Shown here: piece by piece, positions 41,954-56,023 of the stretch
Position numbering within the stretch: the stretch's first letter is position 1
Layout of the letters: the number at the start of each line of letters is the position of its first letter
From: Trichopria drosophilae
Taxonomy: Eukaryota > Arthropoda > Insecta > Hymenoptera > Diapriidae
Assembly (NCBI GenBank): GCA_030407085.1
Contig: CM059583.1
Span: 208,938,001-209,002,000, forward strand
Length of the DNA stretch: 64,000 nt
Reading direction: 5' to 3'
Made by a program: the position numbers and the translations under genes
Notes under the pieces: generated by a model
The model's database searches: none
What the model was told of the DNA's origin: nothing
Seen by the model: the letters and a program-made list of their open reading frames with translations, nothing else

Positions 41954-42426
41954 TACACTCTGAAAAATGTCGATGTAAATTTACCACGAAAACCGTAGGA
42001 CACAAAAATACCACTGATAATCGCAGGAAATTTACGAAGTGCTGGTAAAATATAACCTATCGGTGTAAAATTACCTTGGAGCAATGTAATTCTAATAAAA
42101 GGGGAATTTTACATCATTCAGGTTATTTTTACACTATCTGCACTGTGATATCGCACTAAACTATTGGGAGTTTACATAATTGCTGTAATATTACAATTTT
42201 TAATTTTTTCATTTTAATGTAAATTTACCACGATTATCAGTGGTATTTCTGTGTCCACTGATTTTCGTGGGAAAATTACACTTTTATTGTAATATTACTA
42301 TGTTTATGGTAAAAATCCTCGAGAAATTATTGAAAAATTACAACAAATTTGTAATTTTACTACAAAAATTGTTGGAAATGATTACATTAATGCAATGTAA
42401 TTTTACTTGGCACTTTTTTCAGTGTA
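41954..42426. mobile_element. TIR element with TACACT-CTGAAAAA ends and GTAAAATTACC iterations
   Basis: Left TACACTCTGAAAAATG, right CACTTTTTTCAGTGTA. The interior is largely made of variants of GTAAAATTACC and TGTAATTTTAC, which are self-complementary. Open frames inside are by-products. Confidence 0.55.
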
Positions 42427-43555
42427 CAAATAAAAATAAACATCAAATTCTCAAGTTCTCTTTATTTGAAAGTCGCAATGTTGGCTTCAGAAACTATTTA
42501 AATATGACTGGGTCTATGTCAATCGGAAGAGTTTCCTAAAAAATGAAAGACAAGACGAGAATCAAACTCAAAAACGAACGAATATATATCTCTAGAATTG
42601 AATGATTTACGAAAACATTAGACACGCCAGTAAAGAGCTGGCGTCATAATTGGCATTATTAAAACTGTAATCTTGAACTAAAGGATTTTAAATGTGAAAC
42701 ATTGTGGTTATCCAAATATTATAGTTTACTGTCGTTATATTTTGCCATTACCACAAATACTGAAAACTTTGTGAATATTTGGTAATTCAGATGTTTTAAA
42801 AAATGGTAGAACTTAAAGGAAATAAAAAGGGACGTTTGCTTTTATGTTAGATCTATTGAAACATAACAAGGTATGGCAATACTAAACAGTAATCCTAGTT
42901 AAGGGTGTTTTATAGACAAATTGTCTACATGTATACATTAGGTTCGCCTTTGGCATGAGATAAAAAATGAGAACAACTAAAACAGGCAATTTATTTCTTT
43001 TTATTATCTTACATTATGGCCGTGCTCTAGTAAATTCAATAACGACGATGACCAAAGTTAAGCAGAAAATGCATTACATATTTCGAGTACGACGACGCAT
43101 CCGCTCAATTAAGGAAATTACACCATCGCTGGAAAGTTTGTCACATTTTTCTTATACAAAAAAAAATTTTGAATGAAAAACCCCCATAATTTAATTAGCA
43201 TCAAATCCTATACGTTTTTATTTAAAAATATCATTTTCATTTTATGTACTTTTATCAAAATGTTTCGGTTAAATAAATTCGTATTTGTATGTTAAGCAGA
43301 AAAGTTTAGCGACTAGTACTGTATATCTACAACATAATTATTAATCTTTTCATGAAAACTCATTATTAATTATATAACTATTGATAAATAATAAAATCTA
43401 ACTATTAGTAAGTAATAAAAACAATTCAATAATGATTCTGAAAGAGTTCAGCACAGTTTGAACAATATTTAATATTTCGTTGAATGTTTTAAATCCACAA
43501 TAATAATCCGATTCCCTCAACTTTTCATAGCGTAATATACATGAACAGGGTGTCC

Positions 43556-44272
43556 AAAAACTGGATAGCAATACTTCAGATTGAGATTCCAGGTGACATT
43601 TTCAGTAAAAAAAGGAGCACCAAAAATTGCATCTATTCTCATATCTACACCGTTCTTTCGGTGATCGAATTTTAGTGGCGGGCCATTGAGTTATCGAGAA
43701 AAAACACATTTTTTAAATAACTCGGATGGTTTTAAAGTTATTTCGACAAGTGAGTACTTATTACGAAGGATGTTTGATATTATTAACTACGATGATTACT
43801 TCTTCCACAGAATCACATAAAATTACAAAAAATGCCGGTTTTTGCATGTTTTCGAGTTCAATTCAATGTCCTAATCAAATAATAAAAAATCACGCCAAAA
43901 GAATTTGTAGAGCTTAAAAGAAAGCGAAGAAATGGACCTCTTATACGTAAAGTTTCGATAAAATGTGAGCCCAATGCGATCTCTTTAATGTCGAAAGATG
44001 AATTTTGTAATAGTGCGGCGATGCGCATAATACATATCGAAAACTAGAGAAATATTCATCATAAACCAAATTGCCAAAAAGGGGAATTGTAAGGATTAAA
44101 AAACACTTTAAAATAGGGTTCTCATGTCGAAATAACTTAAAATCCAGACGAGTCGTTGCAAAAAAGTTTTTTCAGCTGGAAAATTCAATCCGTATGTTTT
44201 AGATATTTTTTGCAAAAAATAGCAGACAGAAGCAAAATCTGAAATATCGTTACCCTGTTTTTAGACATGCTG
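43556..44272. repeat. Inverted-repeat element with CAGGGTGTCC end
   Basis: Left CAGGGTGTCCAAAAACTGGA continues GCAATACTTCAGATT; the right end is its complement, AATCTGAAATATCGTTACCC followed by TTTTTAGACATGCTG. 717 bp, no coding capacity recognised. Confidence 0.65.
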
Positions 44273-47119
44273 TACATACCGTTAGCGAAATTCATATACA
44301 TTACATTAATTGCACAGGAAATTCCGTGGCATTTTTAACAACATATTTCTATTCTACACAATAAAGTATAAAGGAATGAGACAATTTTTTTTCGAATAAA
44401 ACAAATTTTTACAAATACTTTAGTATACACAAATAACAATTGTTAACAAAAAACAGCTATTTTATAGCTTTTTCTTAAAGAATAAATTAATATTTCGGAA
44501 AATTACTATGCGGACAGCATACAACTATTTTTCTTGCTTTCAACTATTTGGAAGTAATGTAGTTATTTCATTAAAAAACTTTATGGTACATTTTTCAAGA
44601 AACGTTTTATAAGTACACTTTTGCTCGGTCTATTACAATTATATATATACGATTACTAATTTAAACCTTAATTTCTATATTAAATTCATCATCGCAAAAC
44701 TCACGATTGTCAAATTATAAAAATTGAATTTAAAAATAAAAGGATATTCGAATTTCATTCGAACAATAGAATTTTTGGATATTGGAATCAAGAAAAGCAA
44801 TTTGAAAATTTATTGTATTATTGCAGAATAATATTTATTCGAAATGTAGCTACTCTATAGTTATTAAATATATGCAACTATTTCATTCAAGATAACTTTA
44901 GGATCGTGTACGATACTTATTCATAATAACAAGTTGTATGACATTCAAAATTTGATTTAAATAAGTGTTTAAAATTTAACTCAGGTTAATACATTTTAAA
45001 AGTTTGAAAATAACTTTAGAAAATAAAGATCAAAGAAGATGATATATGCAACGAAAATTCAAAACTATTAAGAACAATACAGTTCCTGCATTGTCGCTGT
45101 CATTAATTAAGATGCTTCAAAAATATCCATTATCAAAATCTCAGTGGCAACGAGGCATAACACTGTTGCAAGGAGGAAAAGAATACGTAATATCAGAATT
45201 TACATCTTGTATTGCAATTCTGCAGTTTAAAGCTTTCGCAAGTACGACACCTTTTGTGTAACATGAAAAATGGACGCGCAAGACAAAATCAAAAACATCA
45301 TGAATATAGATTTTTGCGAAATCATTTGCGTTCGTACTATTTACTGCCAGATAGTTTTGGTCACTATTTTTCAATCGACGTTTTGATGTAGTTTTTAATA
45401 AAAAGTTTATAAACTTACATGCATTGATAATTTCTTTAAACTATTCATTAAATACTGACGTTATCTGAAGACATTAATTTGATGTATTGGAATTTACTAT
45501 CAACGGTTTATTAATTTGCGTGTAATAGCTTGTGAACAGCTTTGAAAAATATACACTGCTAAACTACAGAATTAAATCGGTATAATATTTAAATCGCCAT
45601 TCAAGTAATCATTATTAAAATTTGTACGGTGACCGTTATTAAAGATCAATTTTCAGTCGAACCCGTATTAAGAAATGTAAATCGCATGACATATAGCAGG
45701 AAGAGAAAAACACCTGAACTTCTTATATTTTTTGTTTACTTCAAAGATCAAATTTTTAACGTTTATTAATCGAAAAAAATCTCTTTCCATGGAATTCATC
45801 TTCAAATTTTAAAATGAATGGTAAAAGAAATAAAAAACAATCGATATACCGTTTTCTTTTTTTTTTATAAAACATAAAAACTACTTCATCTTTGAATTAA
45901 GTAATAACTAAAATAATCTGTGAGGATCTGTCTTTTTTTGTGTTTCAAATTGTTAAAAATTGACCTATTTATTCTTTTTTTAAATTGATCATTTTTCCGG
46001 CAAAAAATGATATGTCGATTTTTTTAGATTATTTCCCCCCTTAATTTTAGTAGTCGAGGGTGAAGCCAATCGAGGAGGGATTTATAAATGATGAAAACTT
46101 CAGATTTTAAGTGAAGAAGAAAAAATTACAAAAAAGTTTGGGGATGAGGAATTTTCCCCATCTTGAAATAAAACAATTTGTGTTTCGACTAAGAAAAATT
46201 GTTTAAAACTAATTAATTCAATTGTTGACAAAAAATTTGGCATTTTTTCGACGAAATATGTTATATCGGTTTTTCATAAACATTTGTCTATTTATTTCAG
46301 AGCGAATTTTTTTCTTATAATTGATTTTTGAGATAATAGATATATTAGAAATTTGGTATAACTAAAAAGGGTATAGAGTTAGAGGGCTCTAATTGCAGTA
46401 ACTCGTTATCGAGTGCTATAACATACCAAAAAATGATAGAAATCGGAGAGCCTGCGCCCGATTGTTTGGTATTTTGCATTTTATCCATATATCTTATGTG
46501 CATATATTAGTCATTCAAATTATATAAATAATTTAACAATTTGCACTTTTATTTGGGTATTTACAAAAACGTAAGCATCGAGGTGGGGTGTACGAAAAAA
46601 TAAATACGCATCGAGCAAAAACCAAGATTCATTACATTTTTGCGTATTAATACTATATGAAAATAATCAACATCCCTTCAAACAAAACATGATTCATAAG
46701 GAATTGAGACACCTGGGGAGTAATCAGATGGGTTTAGATAAAGTCATTGGTAACAATGAAGTATTGACTTTTGTAACTTTTCTTCTGAATCATTGAGAGG
46801 CATTCAGGAACAAGCTAATGAATTCTTGTAACAGGAGTTAGAATACTTGACAATAGGTAAGAATTAACCAAGGTCAGCAAATGGATTTCAAAGTTCAAAA
46901 ATTAATACGTTTCAAATGACCACTAATTATATCGCTTCATCGCATTTCATTCCACTCCTTGTTTACTCCATAAAAGTCATTCACATGTGGTATAGAGCCA
47001 AACTGTCCAAGGAGTTAATGTCTTCAGAAGCGTACTACATGACCTATATAGCTTCATAATTTTAAATCACTCTTTGTAGAACTTTAATGAGCCAAGTATT
47101 AATGACACGGAATTCACTG

Positions 47120-48060
47120 ATCAGTTAAAAGACCTGGTGGGTCTGGAAATGACTTTCATTCTGTCGGATCTATCTACCTCGTGCACCAAGTAAATCAACG
47201 ATCCAGATCGACGCTTCTTTCTTCTCCCAATGAGTCCATCAGTTGCCTCGGTATATACGCAAGTAGGTACATAGAGCTTGCCAGAAGGTAAAGACACGGC
47301 CCGCCCCACGCGGCTGAGAAATCGCGCTGTTTGCCCACATCCACTTTCATTGTTCTTTGATCCCCGAACGAACTGTCGGACGCCTCTAGTTACCAGATAC
47401 GATGCACTTCTTCACGAACCTTTCCCAGTGCCGCGTCTGATCTTTACGTCTCTAGGCGTAATATAACTATAAACAGTGCAAGTGTTTTAAAAGCTCTGAT
47501 AGTCTGAGATTACCCGAAGGATAAGGACCCAGTGATCGGGCGCGATCGACCAATCAGTCAGCAATCAGCTGTCGTAAGTAATAAATAATGGCTTAACCGC
47601 AGCGCATGTTGTCCAATTTCTAAAAAAGCGTAGGCTATTTGATCATCTAATGAAGATGACAGCTACATCACTTAAAAATTTGTGAAAGTTGGAGTCACTA
47701 TCGTCTGCGTGATTTCCCATGGCGGCGACTCCACTTACGATTCTTCCGAAAGCAAGTCGCTCAACTGAGAAGGCCTTCTTTGCGACTAGTGAAAAATTGC
47801 TGTTCGACCCCTTCCTTATTCTTGTGGCTATGTGGGTGTTTCACGCAAACCGGAAGTGGAAGAGTGTGATTGCCGGATCTAAAAGTGTAGCTGGATGCAC
47901 GGGTTGTACGTGACAGGTGGAGACGTAGATGTAATTGAGAGAGAAAGATAAGAATAAGACGTACTTCTTTATGCTCTGTTTGTCCAGTACACGCCGATCT
48001 TACGGTCACTGACGCCAAGGAGCGAAATATGGGAGTTTTTCAAAAGACAGCGGGAAGGCC
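47120..48060. promoter_or_regulatory. GC-richer, CpG-containing patch, possible promoter
   Basis: Stands out from 15 kb of AT-rich flanks. Contains GACCAATCAG (a CCAAT box) at about 47549, a GTAAGT donor-like site near 47574 and, on the minus strand, GCCGCCATGG at about 47720 with a short frame. Several 60-85 codon frames exist but none resembles a known protein. It could be the upstream exon and promoter of the secreted-protein gene 10 kb away, or of an unseen non-coding RNA. Confidence 0.3.
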
Positions 48061-50482
48061 GTTTCTAGAAAATAACACTGCAGGTGACAGTGAAGAGTGA
48101 TTGCGCTTTTGTTTGTTTCATTTGACAGCTTGCATATTTCTGAAAATTTGTACGGTTGAAATCGACAATGATTTTCTAACCGAAAAATAGATTGTTATAA
48201 AACTCCACATGCAGTCAAAAAAGTTAATGAATCTTCAGTTTTTAAGCGAAATGTGCAATTTAAATTAATTACAGATCACTCTCCAACAAGCGAAAGTTAT
48301 TGAAAAGAATTCTCCACCGTGAATTCTGGACAGTTATAATGACTCAAGAATATGAATGAAAGTTTTATTGTAAAAATGTGCATTTTTACCGCACTTCCAA
48401 TATTCAAGATGTTTTCACCAAGCAACTCCAAACAAAGCTAAAAACTATAAGAAAGGCTTTGTCTTAAGACCTTTTTTTATTTAAGCTGCAACTGACTACA
48501 ACCAACATCTAACCCATCTAAATTTGGGCCTTCCTAAATGCAGTAATAGCAGAAATATTTCAGACACACGAAACCATATTCTAATCTGAAACTGGATACA
48601 CCGAATTGATTAATCTCGTGTTCATCCTTCCGTTTTCGACTGGATCGTTGATATTAGGAAGGAAATGCACCCAGCTTTTTGCCATATAGAACTAATGTTC
48701 TTTCATGCTCTATTTCTTTTTTGAAAGTTGTTAATTTTCGATTAGTATTTTTGGAGTTAAAAATTCCAAATTTGCGAGATATTTTTTAGACCTCCAACCA
48801 ATTATCAATTTTTTCAATCAACCTATTGTTCGTAATCAGCAGATAAAAAGTCATTTAAGTCACGTGTGGTGCGTGTGTGCGTGCCTTCAATTATGTGCGT
48901 GTGTATGTCGCAACAAACGAAAATTACTCAGAATTCTTTTAACCCTTCAGTGCTTCTGAATCCTACTTCTTAATCCTTGGCTAAGCATTATGAAACATAG
49001 AATTCAATATTTTCGCATGCTTTTGTATCGTTCGGTAAATCATACTCGTTTGAAAAAAGGCCACATGTATACATAATTCATCTACTATATAAAAAAAATT
49101 CGAAATCTCAACAACAATTGTTTGCCTTTGTCTATTTATTGTACTTTTGCACTAAAGACAAAACAGAATAAAAAACATACGCCCTTGCGGCTGGTGCATT
49201 TGTGGGATTCCTTAATAATTTATTTATGTTATAATTTACATGTAGAAACATAAAGAAGAATTCAAGAACCACATTGTCAACTTTAACCGTACAATTTCCA
49301 ATGATTGATAATAGAGATAATTATTCACAAAGTTCAACTAACAGAATTCAAACCTCAGTCATTAATTTTCAATCATTCTGGATCGTTTTTTAATTGCAGT
49401 TTCGAAATGCAGCCACTTGACCATGCGTATTATTGCAGTGGTAACAAAAAATAATTGATAGTTAAAACAGACAGCGTTTTTTACGTTCAGCATTGGAGAA
49501 CACAACAAATTCGAAATGTAATTCAACTATTTGCAAATATGTCAATATTTTAAAGTGAAACTTTCCATGTAAAGTGTGATGAGTTCCAATGTCCTTACGT
49601 ATGCATGATTGGAAATAATATATACAATCGCAGTTGGCATTGGAATCTATATGTGCACTATTATGCACAACTTCCAACCTATACGACAAAAGTGTATGAA
49701 ATCGTATTCGTGCGAATAGATTTTGCACGGAAACGGAAGAGCTAATAATGAATATTGAAAAGATGATGAGAATGTTGTCAGATTCATTCGGATTGAAATT
49801 GCGGTTTGCAAAAATATTCATCGGAATGATGTTGGATTAATTAAGATTTAAATTGAGGAATGAAACGGATTGGAGAAGATTGAAAAACTCATATTAGATG
49901 GGCGACAAATTCCGGATTGCCTCGTAAAACGTCGGATTAAATTTTTATGTGATAAGCATAAAATGTGTCACAGAAAAAAGTTATTTAAAAGTTTTACATC
50001 GAAACGATTTCTTGAAACCTATTACATAAAAAAAAACACAATGATTGCGTGTTCCGTGTATAATGTTTCATCTTAAACATGATTGTCAGGATTAAGTATT
50101 TGTCCCGACTTACTTGTGTCTGTTATAACAAAATTTGTTATATAAAATATTTATTTTGCAAAAGTCAGAATATTCAAAGATTAAATCCTGATTTAAACGA
50201 TTTGGGTGCTCTGAATCTCTGAAGATCTGAAACGATATAAAAGTGATAGTGAACCAATAATTCAAGGTTATTAGTCAACCCTTATCTAGGTAACCCATGT
50301 ATCTGCTTGAATTTAGTTGGATTTTCTGTAGATGAGATTAATCTTTGATATTCTGGGTATATCCACGAAATTTTGACAACTTGGTCGCAGATGACCGATA
50401 TATAAATTTTTATCCCTTTAAAAATAGAAGGATACGGAGCGGTTAAAGGTTCCAAATTTACGCTTACAGTACACTTAACGTA

Positions 50483-50913
50483 ACACTGAGAGAAATGTTT
50501 ATTTTCAGTGAATGTAATATAAAATAAAATAATAGTCTTATAGTAAATCTAACAGAACTTAAAATTTGATTTTAAGGTAAGGTACTTTGTCGTGAAGTTA
50601 CCGCAATCTCAGATTTGGTTAAATTTGTTATGTTACTAGTTAATATAAGAATTTTAAAGATTAATGTTGGTATCATTACGTGATAGTAGTGTGTTTACGC
50701 GCTTACAGTTTCGCCGAAAGAGAAATAAATAAACATACACACGCGCAATTTTTCGATTTTCTGCGAATTTTTGAACGCATTGTCGACATGCGTATTTGCA
50801 AGTTCAAACGACAGAATTTATGTTCAAATATACGAGTTAATATACAATAACATTGCAGGAATGTGCTTGAAATTATCTTACGTTAACTATTAGTAAATAA
50901 TTTCTCGCAGTGT
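50483..50913. mobile_element. TIR element with ACACTGAGAGAAAT ends
   Basis: Left ACACTGAGAGAAATG, right ATTTCTCGCAGTGT. AT-rich, no ORF. Confidence 0.5.
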
Positions 50914-52626
50914 ACTTTTATGATAAAAAAGGTGTAACATTAATACACTTTCATTTTTACCACAATTATACAGCAATTAACTTCGCTGCAGACAGGGATA
51001 CTTTTGGGGTCATCTTTAAACTATAAATCTCCAAAAATTTAATTTTCAATATTATTTTATTATCGCATATTTCGTTGGTTGACATCACAACCTTATTTAT
51101 ATTTATTTTTATTTACTTACCTTCAAAATATTTATTTTTAGTACGAGAGACCGAAAACCCAAGAAATAACTTCCAATTTTAAATTTAATTTTAAATTTAA
51201 TGATCTTTAAACTATAGTTTATACACACCCATAGGAATATATTATTTGAACTGCGTGTAATAACTGCATTTTGAAAAAGTTCGAAAACGACTATTTTGAC
51301 AAAACATAAAATACTGTTTATTTGTTTAGAAGAGCTAGTAAAAGTGTCGCAGAGAACAATTTTTTTGAATACGTACAATAATAAGACTTTGGTCGAAATT
51401 GTCGTTGAGACATTATTCAGATGCTGGACTCGATCCATAAATTCTTAGGAAAAAAATGTATAAACGAGAATTTAAAAAATTACAAATTCGTCTATCTGAA
51501 TTGTATCTGATCAAAATACATGAGAACTTCCGGTATCCTGCAGTAACCGAATTTTAAAGATTGACGATCGCACTAGCACGTTATTTGGCCCAAACTTACT
51601 CCGATGATAGAGTAAAGAATGACAACTGCGTTACTGCTCTAATAGTTTACAAATTTCTGAATAATCAGGGTGCGAGAATGGCATTTTAGCAGTTGTTGCA
51701 TTGTAGCTTTGTAGCTCTGAAATGTTGAAACGAATCCATGATTGGGGAAGCGTTTAAAACAGCGTACTTTGGCTAACTGGTGATTATATATGATCGTGAT
51801 TATAATCCACTTTTCTCATTATTGCACTATTCTTCTACTACAGTAAATGATTACATACAACACATCCTCGCTTATGACATCCGAATGAGATCCAGAGAAT
51901 ATCCAAATGTCCGCTTTTCTCTTCTTGTTAATGTCATATTTTATTCTTAAGTTGATAAAATCTGATATTGGCTCGTCTTCAGTAGCTAATCAGAGTGCCT
52001 TCAGGAGGCTGTGTTATATGAGCTCCAAGTACTGAAAAAACACTGTCCATTCCACTTTTTATTCTTAATCAATTGTTCTAAATTTTTTTAAATTAGAACA
52101 TTCGGTCTCTGAAAAGCACTCAATGGATTTAATACTAGATATGTTTTAGATCTACATATTTCATATTTTTTATGTACACAAAAACTTCTCAATAAACGAA
52201 TACATAATTATGTACACTAATAGAATTGCAATTTGCTCTTATATTTCCACACGAAAGAAGAACCTAAATCATGCTCGGACATTTCTACACGCAGCCCATC
52301 AATCGATTCTTCGATTTGTAGTACAACTGAATCGAATTGTATATTAAAAACATACGTTGTATGTGGACATTTTCAGTAACGTTCATTATGACGGTCGATC
52401 AGAGCCGAGAGTTATATTTTTCTAACGTATGGAGAGCCTGAGAGAAACAGAGGCAATATTATGGAGTTACTAGAGGACGTAACGATTGCTTCAAACATTT
52501 TGTACTTCATATATCCATTGAGAGGTATAATACGACATTGTGACTGAAAGAGCCAAACCGCAATAGCAGTTAACATATGGGCAGCATTTTGGTTGCGAAA
52601 TAAATATAAAACATATTGAATAAAGT

Positions 52627-52857
52627 GGGTGCGGGTCAAAAACCCGACAAATCAAAAAGCCGACAGGTCTCAAAACCGACAGTCAAAATACCGACAATCG
52701 AAAAGCCGACACATAAAAAAATAGATGCATCGACATGCGGACTATCATTTTTTGAAGTGTCGGTTTTTTGACTGTCGGCTTTTCGATTATCGGCTTTATG
52801 AATGTCGGTTTCTTGACCTGTCGGATTTTTGATTTGTCGGTTTTTCGACCCGCACCC
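52627..52857. mobile_element. Foldback element with GGGTGC ends and 8-bp target duplication (small copy)
   Basis: 231 bp. Starts GGGTGCGGGTCAAAAACCCG, ends with its near-complement, flanked by perfect AATAAAGT repeats (52619-52626, 52858-52865). Each arm has about five CCGACA units spaced 15-17 bp. It shares GGGTGC...CAAAAACCCGACAAATC with the 7608-9090 element, so both belong to one family. Confidence 0.85.
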
Positions 52858-54029
52858 AATAAAGTGACCAGTGATACAATTCTGTTTTTGTGCTGTACGA
52901 TATTTAAATGAATTGTTTATAAAAAGATCGATAACCTAATTGATATGATGCTCTTTTTTGAGGAAACGTTGCTTATTTATGTGACAATTCTTGAACTAAT
53001 TGATCCAATTTTATTGCAATTATTCAACGACTAGTTTGACACGTATCAACGTCACCGTGCAGCATTACTGTAATAAATCATTTCTACTCTGTAGAATTTA
53101 ATAACGTTTATTTAGGTTTGTTAACGATGAAATTACTGTTATAACCAAAATGTTAATAACTCATAACGAAATTCGATGTTTCCGGCATACTTCCACTGTG
53201 AAGTATATAATTTTACCTCTGTAAGTATCGCTTCAAAGGTGTAAAAATTAGGCTAGAGTCTTTTATTTACTCTCTCCGTCTTAAATGTTCGTTTCTACGC
53301 GTGGAGTCTCACGGTGCGTTATGTATTTCGTGTAATTTTTATAGAATTCACATAATTTGGTGTGAGATACTACACAATTCCATTTGTGATATGATGGACA
53401 AAGGTGAGAAGTTTTTCTTAAATAAATTGGTCGCATATATTGCACAAAGTATTTATAACATTTCTCTATAATTCGTAATACTTAGTCCAGTTTGAAAATT
53501 CATTTGGTATTTTTTGGGCAAAAAAAATATAGCATATCTTCGTGCAATGTATGTGGTTCAGATTAGACACCACAAAATCAATACACCAATTTCTTGGCCA
53601 TTAAGAAAATGGAAGTATTTTGTAATTTTTAATTTATTAGTCGTGGTTCGTGGTTATAACATAAAGACTCAAAAGCATATAAAATATATTACGTTAATCT
53701 ATTTGATGTAAGAAGTGTGCATAAATATAACTTTTAATAATCATATATAAACATTAACGCAAATTATGAAGACATACCCATCAGAATATTTATAATCTAT
53801 TGGTAGTGGTTTAAATTAAGATATTATGAGCATTAAAACGATAAAAGTATCAATTAAATAGTGTAATAGAATCATCATTTTTACAAAAGATACCAGAAAA
53901 ATCATTTACAATTGGGTAACAATTTTCGAAAATAGATTATTATACCGCGATAATGAAGCATTTATTCCAAGAATATAATTTTTCAACTGATTTTTTCTTA
54001 AATACATCCTTCAGTACAGAATCCTTCTA

Positions 54030-54740
54030 TCAAGGTGGGGGGGCCTAGCGCTTAGAAAAAAACGTTGTGTTCATCGGCATTTGCAGTAGAATCATCTGAA
54101 ATTCAAAAAATTAGAATTTTTAGTTAAAGTATTACGTAATCTCGGCAGAATTTTTTTTCATTTTTGTAGTTTTGGATGCAAGAAAACGTAAAAACAGTAT
54201 TTTTCACGCTAAATTTCGCCATTTTGGAAGTGCAAAACTACCTTAAAAATGAAGAAAAAAAAAAGTAATACCGAGGGGGGGAGGTATTTTCTATGTAGAA
54301 AACGTGTGCCAAGTTTAAAAAAAATCGGTTGAATAGTTTTCGAGTTATGATGGACACCGATTTTTGAAAAGTCATTTCAAGAAAAACGCGTTTGAAAAAA
54401 TGCTTTTTAAAAAGTGAAGAAAATATGTTTTTTTCGTACCTCAAACGGAATCGTCCATTCCAGCACCGTACAATGTATTTCCGGCATCAATGTTGTTGTC
54501 ATCTTCTTGCTTTCTCTCCAATCTGCGAAGAATTCTGGCTGTTTTTTTGGCACGATCGAGTCGAGAAACTTTGGAAACACGAGGCATTATTTCACTTTGC
54601 ACGAATAGCTTATTCACTAAATGTGCTGCAACTTTTACAGTTTTGCTCCGATCGACTTCAAATTTTGACCCAACATTCTTATCACTATTTGGAATCATAT
54701 AAGCGAATAAAATTTTTTTCGATTTTTAGACCCCCCCTTA
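54030..54740. repeat. G-run-bounded repeat carrying an 85-codon frame
   Basis: The left edge reads AAGGTGGGGGGGCC and, on the other strand, the right edge reads TTAAGGGGGGGTCTAAAAAT, a degenerate inverted repeat. On the minus strand 54698-54441 encodes 85 residues with a basic helix (MPRVSKVSRLDRAKKTARIL) followed by an acidic D/N segment. I do not recognise the protein. A phrase about 54300-54360 (TCAACCGATTTTTTT and complement) looks like repetitive-element sequence. Confidence 0.4.
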
Positions 54741-55434
54741 ATATAATATAAAATCGGTGACCTTTGTATGGTCTAAATACAATGCGTGCAACAATCGCAG
54801 ACTCCAATGTACAGAACAGTTCAATGTGAATTCATGCGAAAATTTTTGTAAATAGGTTATTCGAAAACACTTGTATTTTATGCAAGAGCTCGTTCTAAAC
54901 ACCTCTATTGAAAATTCCCTAAAAAACATAGAAAATTTGAGATAGGTTAGATGCTGATTTGACACCTGATGGTCAAGACCACGTAACGAAATGATTGGGT
55001 TTTGTTCTGGTCACAAGTTCAAAACTGCAAACACGTCGCGGTTTTACTACGTGGTTGACCAAGTAGTCAAAAGCACCCTGAAATTTTCAATACAGACTCG
55101 TTACGTACCTTCTGACCCCCAAATACTAAGATATCGAATTAAACACCCATTGAAGCAATCAATTGATCTAAATAAACCAATCTTGTGCTTTAATCAGTTG
55201 GATCTGATGGAAGTCAAGCATGTTGCCATTCTCATTACGTACATCAAACTATAGTCCAGATTAGATTTCCGATTTTCAAAAATGCTTTTTTCATCATGTC
55301 AAATATTACCTGGAATCGTGGAGAATGACCTATACATCTTCGTTTAATAATATGAAACTCCTGCTAATACCATCCGATACCCCACCAATAGTAATAATAT
55401 CATACTTTTCGGATGTGTTTGACTTACGCAGAGA

Positions 55435-55773
55435 GAAATAATATCGTTAATGGAACCATTTACCGTTGAAAACACGGTACATCCATTATCAAAAATAATT
55501 AAATTAACTATTTATATAGTAAACAAGACAATAATCTTGTTCCATTTACTATATCACGATCATTAAATATGCAGTTGCGTACATAATCTCAAATCTACCG
55601 TGGTTTTACATTTAAACTTACTTTAAAAACAACTATTGTATGCTGTACTTTTACAACATTCTGAATTGTAAAAGTAATATACATATACTATCAACGACTA
55701 TATTATTATTAGATATTACAACTATTTCTACATTTTTTCTATTGTACCATTAACCATTTTTTCTCTCTGTGTA
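55435..55773. mobile_element. TIR element with TACGCAGAGAGAAA ends
   Basis: Left TACGCAGAGAGAAATAATAT, right TTTTTTCTCTCTGTGTA; GTTAATGG next to the left end pairs with CCATTAAC near the right end. No ORF. Confidence 0.55.
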
Positions 55774-56023
55774 CCTCTTCTCGAAACAAACCTCACCAAT
55801 TCGTGACATAATCCAGGGAATAAATAATGGTCATAATTTTAATATTATCCGGATTATGTAAAGCCTTCAATTCCATTAACTACTTTTTTTGCTTAGTTTT
55901 ACAAGGAAATTGTGTTTTTTTGACGATGATTTTATACTGATATAGTCATTACTTTCCGAGACTTTTGGCTAGGGAGGTGAAGGGGTTCCACATCGCTCGG
56001 TTCTTCAGATTTTCTTGTAATTC

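Noticed and set aside
42240..42539. 99-codon + frame
   Set aside because: Mostly inside the TIR element made of GTAAAATTACC iterations.
49462..49821. 119-codon minus-strand frame
   Set aside because: Low-complexity composition typical of AT-rich DNA; no motif, start context or neighbour support.
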